In this document: positions 1 to 5,891 of the stretch, piece by piece
Position numbering within the stretch: the first letter of the stretch is position 1
Layout: the number at the start of each line of letters is the position of its first letter
Assembly (NCBI GenBank): GCA_018065745.1
Contig: JAGHSS010000141.1
Location: 1 to 5,891 of the forward strand
DNA from: Candidatus Neoflavobacterium equi
Lineage (GTDB): Bacteria > Bacteroidota > Bacteroidia > Flavobacteriales > Flavobacteriaceae
Length of the DNA: 5,891 bases
Reading direction: 5' to 3'
Translations under genes and position numbers: made by a program
Notes under the pieces: model-generated
Seen by the model: only the letters and a program-made list of their open reading frames with translations
Databases searched by the model: none
What the model was told of the DNA's origin: nothing

Positions 1-1512
1 ATGGAATATCAACATTATATCAGTTCCCAACTGTTGTCTTTAGAGGAGTTGAAGACGTTATTGCTAGAGCAAAAAAAACTGTCTTTATCTGAAGAAGCAA
101 TTGTGAACATTGAAAAATGTAGAGGCTATCTGGATAAAAAAATGGAAACGCAGTATGAACCAATATACGGAATAAACACCGGATTTGGGTCTTTGTGTAA
201 TGTAAAGATTTCTTCAGAAAACCTATCAAAATTACAAGAGAATCTCATGAAATCACATGCTTGTGGAACCGGTAATTTGGTGCCAGAAGAGATTGTAAAG
301 ATCATGTTATTCTTAAAAATCCAATCCTTGAGTTACGGGTATTCAGGTGTGCAGTTACAAACGGTGGAACGTTTGATTGACATGTACAACAATGATATTA
401 TGCCTGTGGTTTATGATCAAGGTTCTTTGGGAGCATCGGGAGATTTGTCTCCGTTGGCACATCTGTGCTTGCCATTAATTGGCGAGGGAGAAGTGTTCCA
501 GGATGGTTTCAGACAGCCGGCGTCAAAAGTGTTGGAAAAAATGGGTTGGGAGCCTATTAAATTAAAGTCAAAAGAAGGATTAGCGTTATTAAATGGAACG
601 CAATTCATGAGTGCCTATGGTGCTTTTATATTGATGAAAGCCCACAAACTATCTTACTTAGCAGATTTGATCGCGTGTATTTCCATGGAAGGATTTGACG
701 CTAGGAGAGAGCCTTTCAATGATTTGATTCACTACATCAGACCACACAAGGGACAGATCAATACTGCAAAACGCGTATTGGACTTCTTGGACGGTAGTGA
801 AATCATGGATCAGGAAAAAGTCAACGTTCAAGATCCGTATTCATTCAGATGTATTCCACAGGTGCACGGAGCGTCCAAAGACGCTATTGATTATGTGAGC
901 CGTGTGTTCAAGACAGAGATGAATTCAGTGACAGACAATCCCAATATTTTCGTCGGAGAAGATTTGATTGTTTCTGGAGGAAATTTCCACGGACAACCTT
1001 TGGCTTTGGGATTGGATTTCTTGGGAATTGCCTTGGCAGAATTGGGAAGCATCTCAGAGCGCAGAACGTATCAATTGATTTCAGGATTGCGCGGTTTGCC
1101 TGCCTTTTTGGTCAGCAACCCGGGATTGAATTCAGGATTTATGATTCCGCAGTACACTGCAGCTAGTATTGTTTCTCAGAACAAGCAGTTAGCTACACCT
1201 GCAAGTGTGGACAGTATTGTTTCCAGCAATGGGCAAGAGGACCACGTGAGTATGGGAGCTAATGCAGCAACCAAGACATTGAAAATCATAGACAATTTGG
1301 AGCGCATCTTGGCAATTGAGTTAATGAATGCCTCTCAGGCAATTGAGTTTAGAAGACCGTTGCAGTCCAGTGATTTTATTGAGTCTTTCTTAAAAGTGTA
1401 CAGAGAAGAAGTAGCGTTGGTAGAGGAAGATCGCATCTTGCACTACGACATTGAGAAGACGATTAATTTCCTAAAGTCCTTCCAATTGGATGAGCACGCC
1501 ATGGAAATCTAG
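1..1512 (+). CDS. hutH: Histidine ammonia-lyase (HutH)
   Basis: Cytoplasmic enzyme that removes ammonia from L-histidine to give trans-urocanate, the first step of histidine degradation. The 503 residues match the usual family length of about 500-510. The Ala145-Ser146-Gly147 triad in GSLGASGDLSPLAHL forms the MIO electrophilic cofactor by self-cyclisation. Other family active-site residues are in place: Tyr56 (YGINTGFG), Ser85-His86, Asn198 (LALLNGTQ), Gln277/Tyr280/Arg283 (VQDPYSFRCIPQVHG), Phe329 (GGNFHGQP) and Glu413 (GQEDHVSMG). Flavobacteria also have related tyrosine ammonia-lyases in pigment clusters; the Gln-Glu-Asp-His and QDPYSFR signatures here favour histidine as substrate. The ATG is the first base of the window, so the leader is unseen, but the N-terminus has family-like length. 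No other hut gene is visible. The gene ends in TAG 38 bases before a strong terminator, so it is the last gene of its unit. Confidence 0.95.
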   Translation: MEYQHYISSQLLSLEELKTLLLEQKKLSLSEEAIVNIEKCRGYLDKKMETQYEPIYGINTGFGSLCNVKISSENLSKLQENLMKSHACGTGNLVPEEIVKIMLFLKIQSLSYGYSGVQLQTVERLIDMYNNDIMPVVYDQGSLGASGDLSPLAHLCLPLIGEGEVFQDGFRQPASKVLEKMGWEPIKLKSKEGLALLNGTQFMSAYGAFILMKAHKLSYLADLIACISMEGFDARREPFNDLIHYIRPHKGQINTAKRVLDFLDGSEIMDQEKVNVQDPYSFRCIPQVHGASKDAIDYVSRVFKTEMNSVTDNPNIFVGEDLIVSGGNFHGQPLALGLDFLGIALAELGSISERRTYQLISGLRGLPAFLVSNPGLNSGFMIPQYTAASIVSQNKQLATPASVDSIVSSNGQEDHVSMGANAATKTLKIIDNLERILAIELMNASQAIEFRRPLQSSDFIESFLKVYREEVALVEEDRILHYDIEKTINFLKSFQLDEHAMEI

Positions 1513-1550
1513 AATTGAAATCTAAATGGAAATTTAAAATGGATATATAT

Positions 1551-1586
1551 AAAAATAGCTTGCCAAATGGCAAGCTATTTTTTTTT
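1551..1586. terminator. Bidirectional intrinsic terminator between hutH and the convergent small gene
   Basis: A perfect inverted repeat has arms AAAAATAGCTTGCC (1551-1564) and GGCAAGCTATTTTT (1569-1582) around an AAAT loop, followed by T residues to 1586. On the plus strand it gives a 14-bp stem with a nine-base U tract from 1578, ending hutH. On the minus strand the same stem is followed by TTTTTATATAT, so it can also end the minus-strand unit. It overlaps the last four codons and the stop of the small minus-strand gene. Confidence 0.9.
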
Positions 1587-1754
1587 GTCTCTCCTGCTGT
1601 CCTTGACAATGTAAATCACCGCAAGAAGCAGAAAGGAGAGGCCCGTCAAAATGAGAATGGTGCCTCCCTGTATTTTGAATATTTTGAAAACTAAACCAAC
1701 AACAAAGAATAAAACTGTGATTCCAAAAAGGAATAGTGTAACATTTGTTTTCAT
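1575..1754 (-). CDS. Small two-helix membrane protein, function unknown (59 aa)
   Basis: I do not recognise this protein as a named family. It reads from ATG at 1754 to TAG at 1577-1575, 59 residues. Two hydrophobic segments are visible, residues 5-23 (VTLFLFGITVLFFVVGLVF) and about 31-50 (GTILILTGLSFLLLAVIYIV). They are joined by a short KIFKIQG turn and followed by a very basic tail, KDSRRDKKK. By the positive-inside rule both ends would be cytoplasmic. An in-frame TAA lies at 1760-1758, so ATG at 1754 is essentially the only possible start. It begins 10 bases after the stop of the RimB-RimK fusion gene, suggesting one transcript, and the final three Lys codons and stop lie in the shared terminator. 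No Shine-Dalgarno is present, as is usual in Bacteroidota. A coding role is inferred from the clean two-helix pattern, tight spacing and terminator position; chance cannot be excluded. Confidence 0.72.
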   Translation of the reverse strand: MKTNVTLFLFGITVLFFVVGLVFKIFKIQGGTILILTGLSFLLLAVIYIVKDSRRDKKK

Positions 1755-1764
1755 AATTTACGTT

Positions 1765-3135
1765 TTACATTTTCCACTTAAAATTCTTTTCAATCGCCTT
1801 GATCATTTCTGTGGCGATGTCTTTTTTAGTAATGCCTTCAATCCCTTCCAAGCCCGGTGAAGAATTGACTTCCAACAACAGCGGACCTTTAGAAGAGCGG
1901 ATGATGTCCACCCCGGCAACCTTCAAGTTCAACGCTTTAGCCGCTCTGATTGCGATGCGTTTTTCCTCAGCCGTAGTCTTGATTAGATGCGCGGTTCCAC
2001 CCAGGTGGATGTTGGCTCTAAATTCTCCTGGCAATGCCGCGCGTTCCATGGCAGCGACTACCTTGCCGTCCACGACAAACAGACGCAAATCCTTTCCGTT
2101 TGCCTCTTTGATGAACTCCTGCACCAGAATATTGGCATTCAAGCTCTTAAACGCGTTAATAACGCTTTCTGCAGCCTTTTTGGTTTCTGCCAAGACGACT
2201 CCTTTACCTTGGGTACCTTCCAAGAGTTTGATGATGAGTGGCGAACCGCCAACCATGGCAATCAGGTCATTGGTGTCCAGTGGGGAATTGGCAAATCCCG
2301 TTGTAGGTATTTCAATCCCGTTGTTGAGTAGCAACTGCAGTGAAAACAGCTTGTCTCTGGATTGTGTAATGGCGGCACTGCTGTTCAAGGTGAATACTTT
2401 CAACGCCTCAAATTGACGCGTCAGAGCACAGCCATAATAGGTCATGCTGGGTCTAATTCTTGGGATGACAGCGTCAAAATTGTTTAAAATTTTACCGCCG
2501 CGGTAATGTATTTCTGGATTGTGTGAATCCAATTTTATATAGCAATCTTTGATGTTCAAAAAATGCATTTCATGGCCCAGCATTTCACCGGCTTCCATGA
2601 TGCGTTTGTTGCTGTACAATGCGGGATTACTGGCCAAAAGTCCAATGCGCAACATCTTGTGTGGATTTTGATCTGTCTGGTAGTATTCTTTAATCTTTTC
2701 TGTGGTGGGTTGCCCGTGTAAATAGCGCTGTTCTGGATCCACCAAAAGCTTTCCAGACATGGCTTCACGGCCCAACAACATTCTGAATCCCATGGAATCT
2801 CTGTTGGTCAGGGTAATTTCAATTTCCCAAACCGTGCCTCCAAAGGAGATAGAAGTGGCGATTACATACCTGAGTTCTCTAGTTCCTGAAGAACTTTTGA
2901 CAATTCTTTTATCAATAACTTTTGCTTCACAATGCTGAACCGTTTTGGTGTTTTTTTGAATCGGATTGACATCAAAACGCACCCAGTTTTCTTCATCTTT
3001 TACAAAAGGTATAATGTTAATGGCGTGTAGGGCAGAAGTTTTGGCTCCAGAGTCCACACGAGCCTTAATAATTGGAATACCTAATTTGGGAAAGGAACAC
3101 CATTCCTCACTTCCAATAACCACTTTTTCTATCAA
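1765..3135 (-). CDS. rimK: RimB-like retropepsin domain fused to RimK glutamate ligase
   Basis: A 456-residue two-domain protein. Residues 1 to about 140 resemble the RimB / 'ATP-dependent zinc protease' family (retropepsin-like fold): [12 protein letters not shown] at 27-38 contains the Asp28-Ser29-Gly30 aspartic-protease signature, and [10 protein letters not shown] at 117-126 is the second conserved block. After a polar linker (141-160), residues 161-456 align along the whole of E. coli RimK with a constant offset of 162. ATP-site residues Lys262, Lys303 ([12 protein letters not shown]) and Arg365, and metal ligands Asp410, Glu422 and Asn424 ([13 protein letters not shown]) are all present. 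RimK is an ATP-grasp enzyme that adds glutamates to the C-terminus of ribosomal protein S6 and can make poly-glutamate; RimB proteins are associated with cutting or regulating this modification. The target in this organism is not known from sequence. The start is TTG: no ATG lies between it and the upstream in-frame TAG at 3168-3166, and TTG gives the expected beginning [13 protein letters not shown] small membrane protein gene follows after 10 bases. Confidence 0.92.
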   Translation of the reverse strand: MIEKVVIGSEEWCSFPKLGIPIIKARVDSGAKTSALHAINIIPFVKDEENWVRFDVNPIQKNTKTVQHCEAKVIDKRIVKSSSGTRELRYVIATSISFGGTVWEIEITLTNRDSMGFRMLLGREAMSGKLLVDPEQRYLHGQPTTEKIKEYYQTDQNPHKMLRIGLLASNPALYSNKRIMEAGEMLGHEMHFLNIKDCYIKLDSHNPEIHYRGGKILNNFDAVIPRIRPSMTYYGCALTRQFEALKVFTLNSSAAITQSRDKLFSLQLLLNNGIEIPTTGFANSPLDTNDLIAMVGGSPLIIKLLEGTQGKGVVLAETKKAAESVINAFKSLNANILVQEFIKEANGKDLRLFVVDGKVVAAMERAALPGEFRANIHLGGTAHLIKTTAEEKRIAIRAAKALNLKVAGVDIIRSSKGPLLLEVNSSPGLEGIEGITKKDIATEMIKAIEKNFKWKM

Positions 3136-3155
3136 TTTGAGTCCTATTTTATACT

Positions 3156-3163
3156 CAAATATA
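3156..3163 (-). promoter_or_regulatory. Candidate Bacteroidota-type -7 box for the rimB-rimK unit
   Basis: The minus strand reads TATATTTG at 3163-3156, an exact match to the TAnnTTTG element used by the primary sigma factor of Bacteroidota. It lies 20 bases upstream of the TTG start, implying a leader of roughly 10-15 bases. I see no TTG-type -33 element at the usual 17-23 base spacing; the nearest, at 3197-3195, is too far. The short motif can occur by chance in AT-rich DNA, but its position just after the clpC terminator and just before the gene is fitting. Confidence 0.5.
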
Positions 3164-3188
3164 AACTAAAAAAAGATGTTTTTAGTTT
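3163..3188. repeat. AT-rich 10-bp inverted repeat upstream of rimB-rimK
   Basis: Plus-strand arms AAACTAAAAA (3163-3172) and TTTTTAGTTT (3179-3188) are perfect inverted copies separated by six bases. Only one pair is G-C, so an RNA hairpin would be weak. It directly abuts the candidate -7 box, so it could be an operator-like site or simply A/T-rich spacer. No known regulator consensus is recognised. Confidence 0.4.
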
Positions 3189-3195
3189 GTTGTCC

Positions 3196-3227
3196 AAAAA
3201 AAAAAACATGCTAATTAGCAGGTTTTT
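3196..3227 (-). terminator. Probable intrinsic terminator of clpC
   Basis: On the minus strand, the clpC 3' end forms arms AAAAACCTGCT and AGCATGTTTTT around an AATT loop: ten pairs with one C-T mismatch. It is followed by a run of eleven T residues (3206-3196) that partly overlaps the right arm. The clpC stop codon TAG (3213-3211) lies in the hairpin. The core stem is short, so efficiency is uncertain, but the position and long U tract are convincing. It would separate clpC from the rimB-rimK unit downstream. Confidence 0.6.
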
Positions 3228-5751
3228 CAAATTTCTCAACAGAGATTTCAATTTCTTGATTCTCTGTGTTTAAAGAGAGTAGAATTTCATCTCCCTCGTT
3301 TATTTTAGAGGTAATAATTTTTTCAGCCAACGCATCCTCAATGTATTTTTGGATGGCGCGTTTCAATGGTCTGGCACCAAACTGTTTGTCAAAGCCTTTT
3401 TCAGCGATAAAATCTTTGGCTTCATCAGTCAATTTCAAGGTGTACCCCAAATCTTGAACACGTGAATATAATTTACTCAACTCAATGTCAATAATTTTGT
3501 TGATGTGTTCTTTTTCAAGAGCGTTGAAGACAATAACGTCGTCAATTCTGTTTAAGAACTCAGGAGCAAATGCTTTTTTCAAGGCATTTTCAATCACCCC
3601 TTTTTCAATTTCATCTTGTTGGGACTGCTTAGCTGACGTTCCAAAACCAACTCCGGTTCCAAAATCTTTCAACTGGCGTGCACCAATATTGGAAGTCATG
3701 ATGATCACAGTGTTTCTGAAATCCACTTTGCGACCCAAGGAATCAGTCAAATGTCCGTCATCCAAAACTTGCAACATCATGTTGAATACATCCGGGTGGG
3801 CTTTTTCAATCTCATCTAGCAATACCACAGCATAAGGTTTTCTTCTGATCTTTTCAGTCAATTGTCCACCTTCTTCATAACCTACATATCCTGGAGGTGC
3901 CCCAACCAAACGGGAGATGGCAAATTTCTCCATGTATTCACTCATGTCAATTCTGATCAAGGCGTCTTCAGAGTCAAACATCTCTTTGGCAATAACTTTG
4001 GCTAGTTGGGTTTTACCAACACCTGTTTGTCCCAAGAAGATGAACGATCCAATAGGTTTGTTAGGATCTTTTAATCCCGCGCGGTTTCTCTGAATAGATT
4101 TTGCAATTTTTTCAACCGCTTGATCTTGTCCAATAACCTTTCCTTTGATCAATTCTGGCAAATGAGCCAATTTATTACTTTCTGTCTGTGCAATTCTGTT
4201 GACAGGAACACCTGTCATCATGCTTACTACATCTGCCACATTGTCTTCTGTAACAACAATTTTGTTGTTTTTAGAATCTCGTTCCCAGTTTTCTTGAGCA
4301 ATGGCTAAGTTTTTTTCAATAACTTTTTCTTCGTCTCTGATGCGAGCAGCTTCCTCAAACTTTTGTTTTTTAACCATCTGCTCTTTGTTGCTGCGCGCTT
4401 CTTCCAACTCACTTTCCAAATCCAAAATTTCTTGTGGAACGGTGATGTTGGTGATGTGTACTCTAGAACCTGCTTCATCCAAGGCGTCAATAGCCTTGTC
4501 TGGAAGGAAGCGATCTGTCATGTATCTGTTTGTCAACTTCACACAGGCCTCAATAGATTCTGGTGTGTAGATCACGTTGTGGTGATCTTCATATTTTTCT
4601 TTGATGTTGTTTAATATGGTAATCGTTTCCTCAACAGATGTTGGCTCTACAATAACCTTTTGGAAACGACGCTCAAGAGCTCCGTCTTTTTCTATATACT
4701 GTCTGTATTCGTCCAACGTTGTTGCACCAATACATTGAATTTCTCCACGTGCTAATGCCGGTTTAAACATATTGGATGCATCCAGAGATCCTGTTGCTCC
4801 TCCAGCACCAACAATGGTGTGAATTTCATCAATAAACAAAATGATGTCTGTGTTTTTCTCCAATTCATTCATCACGGCTTTCATGCGCTCTTCAAATTGA
4901 CCACGGTATTTTGTTCCCGCAACCAAACTGGCAAGGTCAAGTGTAACCACGCGTTTGTTGAATAAAATTCGAGAAACTTTTTTCTGAATAATGCGCAACG
5001 CCAAGCCTTCAGCAATGGCACTTTTACCCACTCCAGGTTCTCCAATCAACAACGGATTGTTTTTCTTTCTGCGACTCAAAATTTGAGACACACGCTCAAT
5101 TTCTTTCTCACGTCCAACTACAGGATCTAGTTTCCCTTGTTCAGCCAATTCAGTCAAATCCCTACCAAAGTTGTCCAATACCGGAGTTTTGGATTTTTTG
5201 GCCGTTTTTGAGGTTGCATTGGAAAAACTAGGATCATTGCGACTGTCATCTTGTCCTGCATCTTCAAATGCTTCAGCTTTGGGCTGGTTTTCTAGGTAAT
5301 TTTCATCGTTATATGACATAGATTTATAGTTTTCTTTTACTGTATCATAATCTATCTGCAGCTTTTGGAGCAGCTTTGAAATCGGGTCATTTTCATTTTT
5401 TAAGATGCACAAAAGCAGGTGTATAGATCTGATTTCTGGACTCTTAAATAATTTGGCTTCTAAGAAAGAAGTTTTTATAGCGCGTTCAGCCTGTCTGGTC
5501 AAGTACAAGCTTTTTTTGTCTGAGGTGTTGTAAAGTGCTTCTGTTGAAGGGTTAAGGTTTTCAATGCGATGGCGCAAGGCAGACAAATCAATGTTTAATT
5601 GGTTTAAACTTTCAATGGCTGATCCCGTTCCTTCTCTTAAAATTCCTAACATAAGATGTTCTGTACCAATGTAATCATGGCTCAAACGCAAAGCTTCTTC
5701 TTTACTGTATGTAATAACGTTTTTAACCGTTTTTGAAAAATTATCGTCCAT
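3211..5751 (-). CDS. clpC: ClpC-type AAA+ unfoldase, ATPase partner of ClpP
   Basis: Cytoplasmic Hsp100 protein that unfolds substrates using ATP and feeds them to the ClpP protease. Its 846 residues match ClpC (about 810-850). Order of parts: two Clp_N repeats (about 3-70 and 80-145); a polar, partly acidic linker (146-190); the first AAA+ domain with Walker A GEPGVGKS (237-244), pore loop KYRG (281-284), Walker B LFIDE (305-309) and Arg361/362; a short UVR-type coiled coil (about 440-485, [12 protein letters not shown]), which separates it from ClpB with its long middle domain; and the second AAA+ domain with Walker A GQTGVGKT (574-581), Walker B VVLLDE (642-647), pore loop GYVGYEEGG (621-629), sensor 1 TSN and sensor 2 GARPLKR (792-798). 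VGF at 701-703 is in the place of the ClpP-docking tripeptide. ATG at 5751 gives the usual MDDNFS start. It appears to be its own transcription unit, ending in a probable terminator. Confidence 0.96.
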   Translation of the reverse strand: MDDNFSKTVKNVITYSKEEALRLSHDYIGTEHLMLGILREGTGSAIESLNQLNIDLSALRHRIENLNPSTEALYNTSDKKSLYLTRQAERAIKTSFLEAKLFKSPEIRSIHLLLCILKNENDPISKLLQKLQIDYDTVKENYKSMSYNDENYLENQPKAEAFEDAGQDDSRNDPSFSNATSKTAKKSKTPVLDNFGRDLTELAEQGKLDPVVGREKEIERVSQILSRRKKNNPLLIGEPGVGKSAIAEGLALRIIQKKVSRILFNKRVVTLDLASLVAGTKYRGQFEERMKAVMNELEKNTDIILFIDEIHTIVGAGGATGSLDASNMFKPALARGEIQCIGATTLDEYRQYIEKDGALERRFQKVIVEPTSVEETITILNNIKEKYEDHHNVIYTPESIEACVKLTNRYMTDRFLPDKAIDALDEAGSRVHITNITVPQEILDLESELEEARSNKEQMVKKQKFEEAARIRDEEKVIEKNLAIAQENWERDSKNNKIVVTEDNVADVVSMMTGVPVNRIAQTESNKLAHLPELIKGKVIGQDQAVEKIAKSIQRNRAGLKDPNKPIGSFIFLGQTGVGKTQLAKVIAKEMFDSEDALIRIDMSEYMEKFAISRLVGAPPGYVGYEEGGQLTEKIRRKPYAVVLLDEIEKAHPDVFNMMLQVLDDGHLTDSLGRKVDFRNTVIIMTSNIGARQLKDFGTGVGFGTSAKQSQQDEIEKGVIENALKKAFAPEFLNRIDDVIVFNALEKEHINKIIDIELSKLYSRVQDLGYTLKLTDEAKDFIAEKGFDKQFGARPLKRAIQKYIEDALAEKIITSKINEGDEILLSLNTENQEIEISVEKFEKPAN

Positions 5752-5891
5752 TTTAGAATTTTAAATAATTGTATATAGGATTGGTAGCAAATAGTATACC
5801 TATTTTTTTTAGTATTGACATGATTTGTGCTAATTGACGAAAAAAATATCAGTTATCAAAGTATAATAAACTCAAATGTACGGAATAAAAT
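5752..5891 (-). promoter_or_regulatory. Upstream region of clpC, promoter region not resolved
   Basis: These 140 bases hold no convincing gene. On the minus strand TACATTTG (5880-5873) matches the Bacteroidota TAnnTTTG -7 box exactly, but would give a leader of more than 110 bases, and its -33 partner would lie beyond the window. Nearer the gene, TACTATTTG (5796-5788) resembles the box with one extra base in the spacer. A 15-bp near-palindrome with arms AATAG and CTATT (5790-5804) overlaps it and might be an operator. No complete heat-shock operator (CIRCE) is present. The minus-strand leader just before the ATG is AT-rich with no Shine-Dalgarno, as expected in this phylum. Confidence 0.4.

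Noticed and set aside
1651..1860. Open frame of 69 codons on the plus strand across the small gene and the end of rimK
   Set aside because: It runs antisense to two better supported minus-strand frames and lies directly beyond the hutH terminator, with no promoter seen.
1799..2416. Open frame of 205 codons on the plus strand inside the rimB-rimK region
   Set aside because: It is antisense to strongly conserved RimK sequence, has no recognisable domain, and its serine/leucine/alanine-rich composition is typical of a shadow frame.
2653..2655. Internal ATG (Met161) as the real start of a separate rimK
   Set aside because: The frame is continuous with a well conserved RimB-like domain upstream, with no stop or frameshift between them, so a fusion is the simpler reading.
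3485..3835. Open frame of 116 codons on the plus strand inside clpC
   Set aside because: It lies antisense to the conserved second AAA+ domain of ClpC and shows no protein-like features of its own.
5817..5841. Possible CIRCE heat-shock operator upstream of clpC
   Set aside because: Only TTAGCAC of one half-site is present on the minus strand; the inverted GAGTGCTAA partner at nine-base spacing is missing.
5815..5867. Sigma70-like plus-strand promoter parts (TTGACA at 5815, TTGACG at 5834, TATAAT at 5862)
   Set aside because: No pair has acceptable spacing (22 bases or more), and Bacteroidota do not use the TATAAT consensus, so this is probably AT-rich coincidence.
5876..5891. ATG at 5876 as the start of a divergent plus-strand gene
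   Set aside because: Only five codons (MYGIK) are visible before the window ends, which is not enough to support a gene; it also overlaps a possible minus-strand promoter box.

Overview
The window reads as chromosomal DNA of a Bacteroidota member, most likely a flavobacterium. The DNA is AT-rich, the gene starts lack Shine-Dalgarno sequences, and TAnnTTTG-type -7 boxes occur upstream of genes. The proteins also fit: a ClpC with the N-terminus I associate with flavobacteria ([19 protein letters not shown]) and a RimB-like retropepsin domain fused to RimK. I cannot name a genus from sequence alone.

Layout: (1) 1-1512, plus strand, complete hutH (histidine ammonia-lyase) starting at base 1, so its promoter lies outside. 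(2) 1551-1586, a near-perfect intrinsic terminator that works in both directions. (3) 1575-1754, minus strand, a 59-residue two-helix membrane protein whose last codons and stop lie inside that terminator. (4) 1765-3135, minus strand, a 456-residue fusion of a RimB-type retropepsin-like domain and a complete RimK glutamate ligase, beginning with TTG. (5) 3136-3210, a short spacer with a candidate promoter and an AT-rich inverted repeat. (6) 3196-3227, a probable intrinsic terminator closing clpC. (7) 3211-5751, minus strand, complete clpC (Hsp100 unfoldase). (8) 5752-5891, the upstream region of clpC, with weak promoter-like and palindromic sequence and no convincing gene.

The minus strand therefore carries two probable transcription units: clpC alone, then rimB-rimK plus the small membrane gene, which are 10 bases apart and share the downstream terminator. 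hutH converges on them. Histidine degradation (hutH) has no evident functional link to the rest. The RimB-RimK fusion and ClpC both act on proteins (glutamate tailing and its possible removal; unfolding for degradation), but adjacency alone does not show they cooperate.

Most of the window is ordinary core-genome sequence. The most interesting part is the single-polypeptide ligase plus putative protease together with its unannotated small membrane partner. The fusion architecture is probably known as a family in Bacteroidota; the small partner is the less familiar part.
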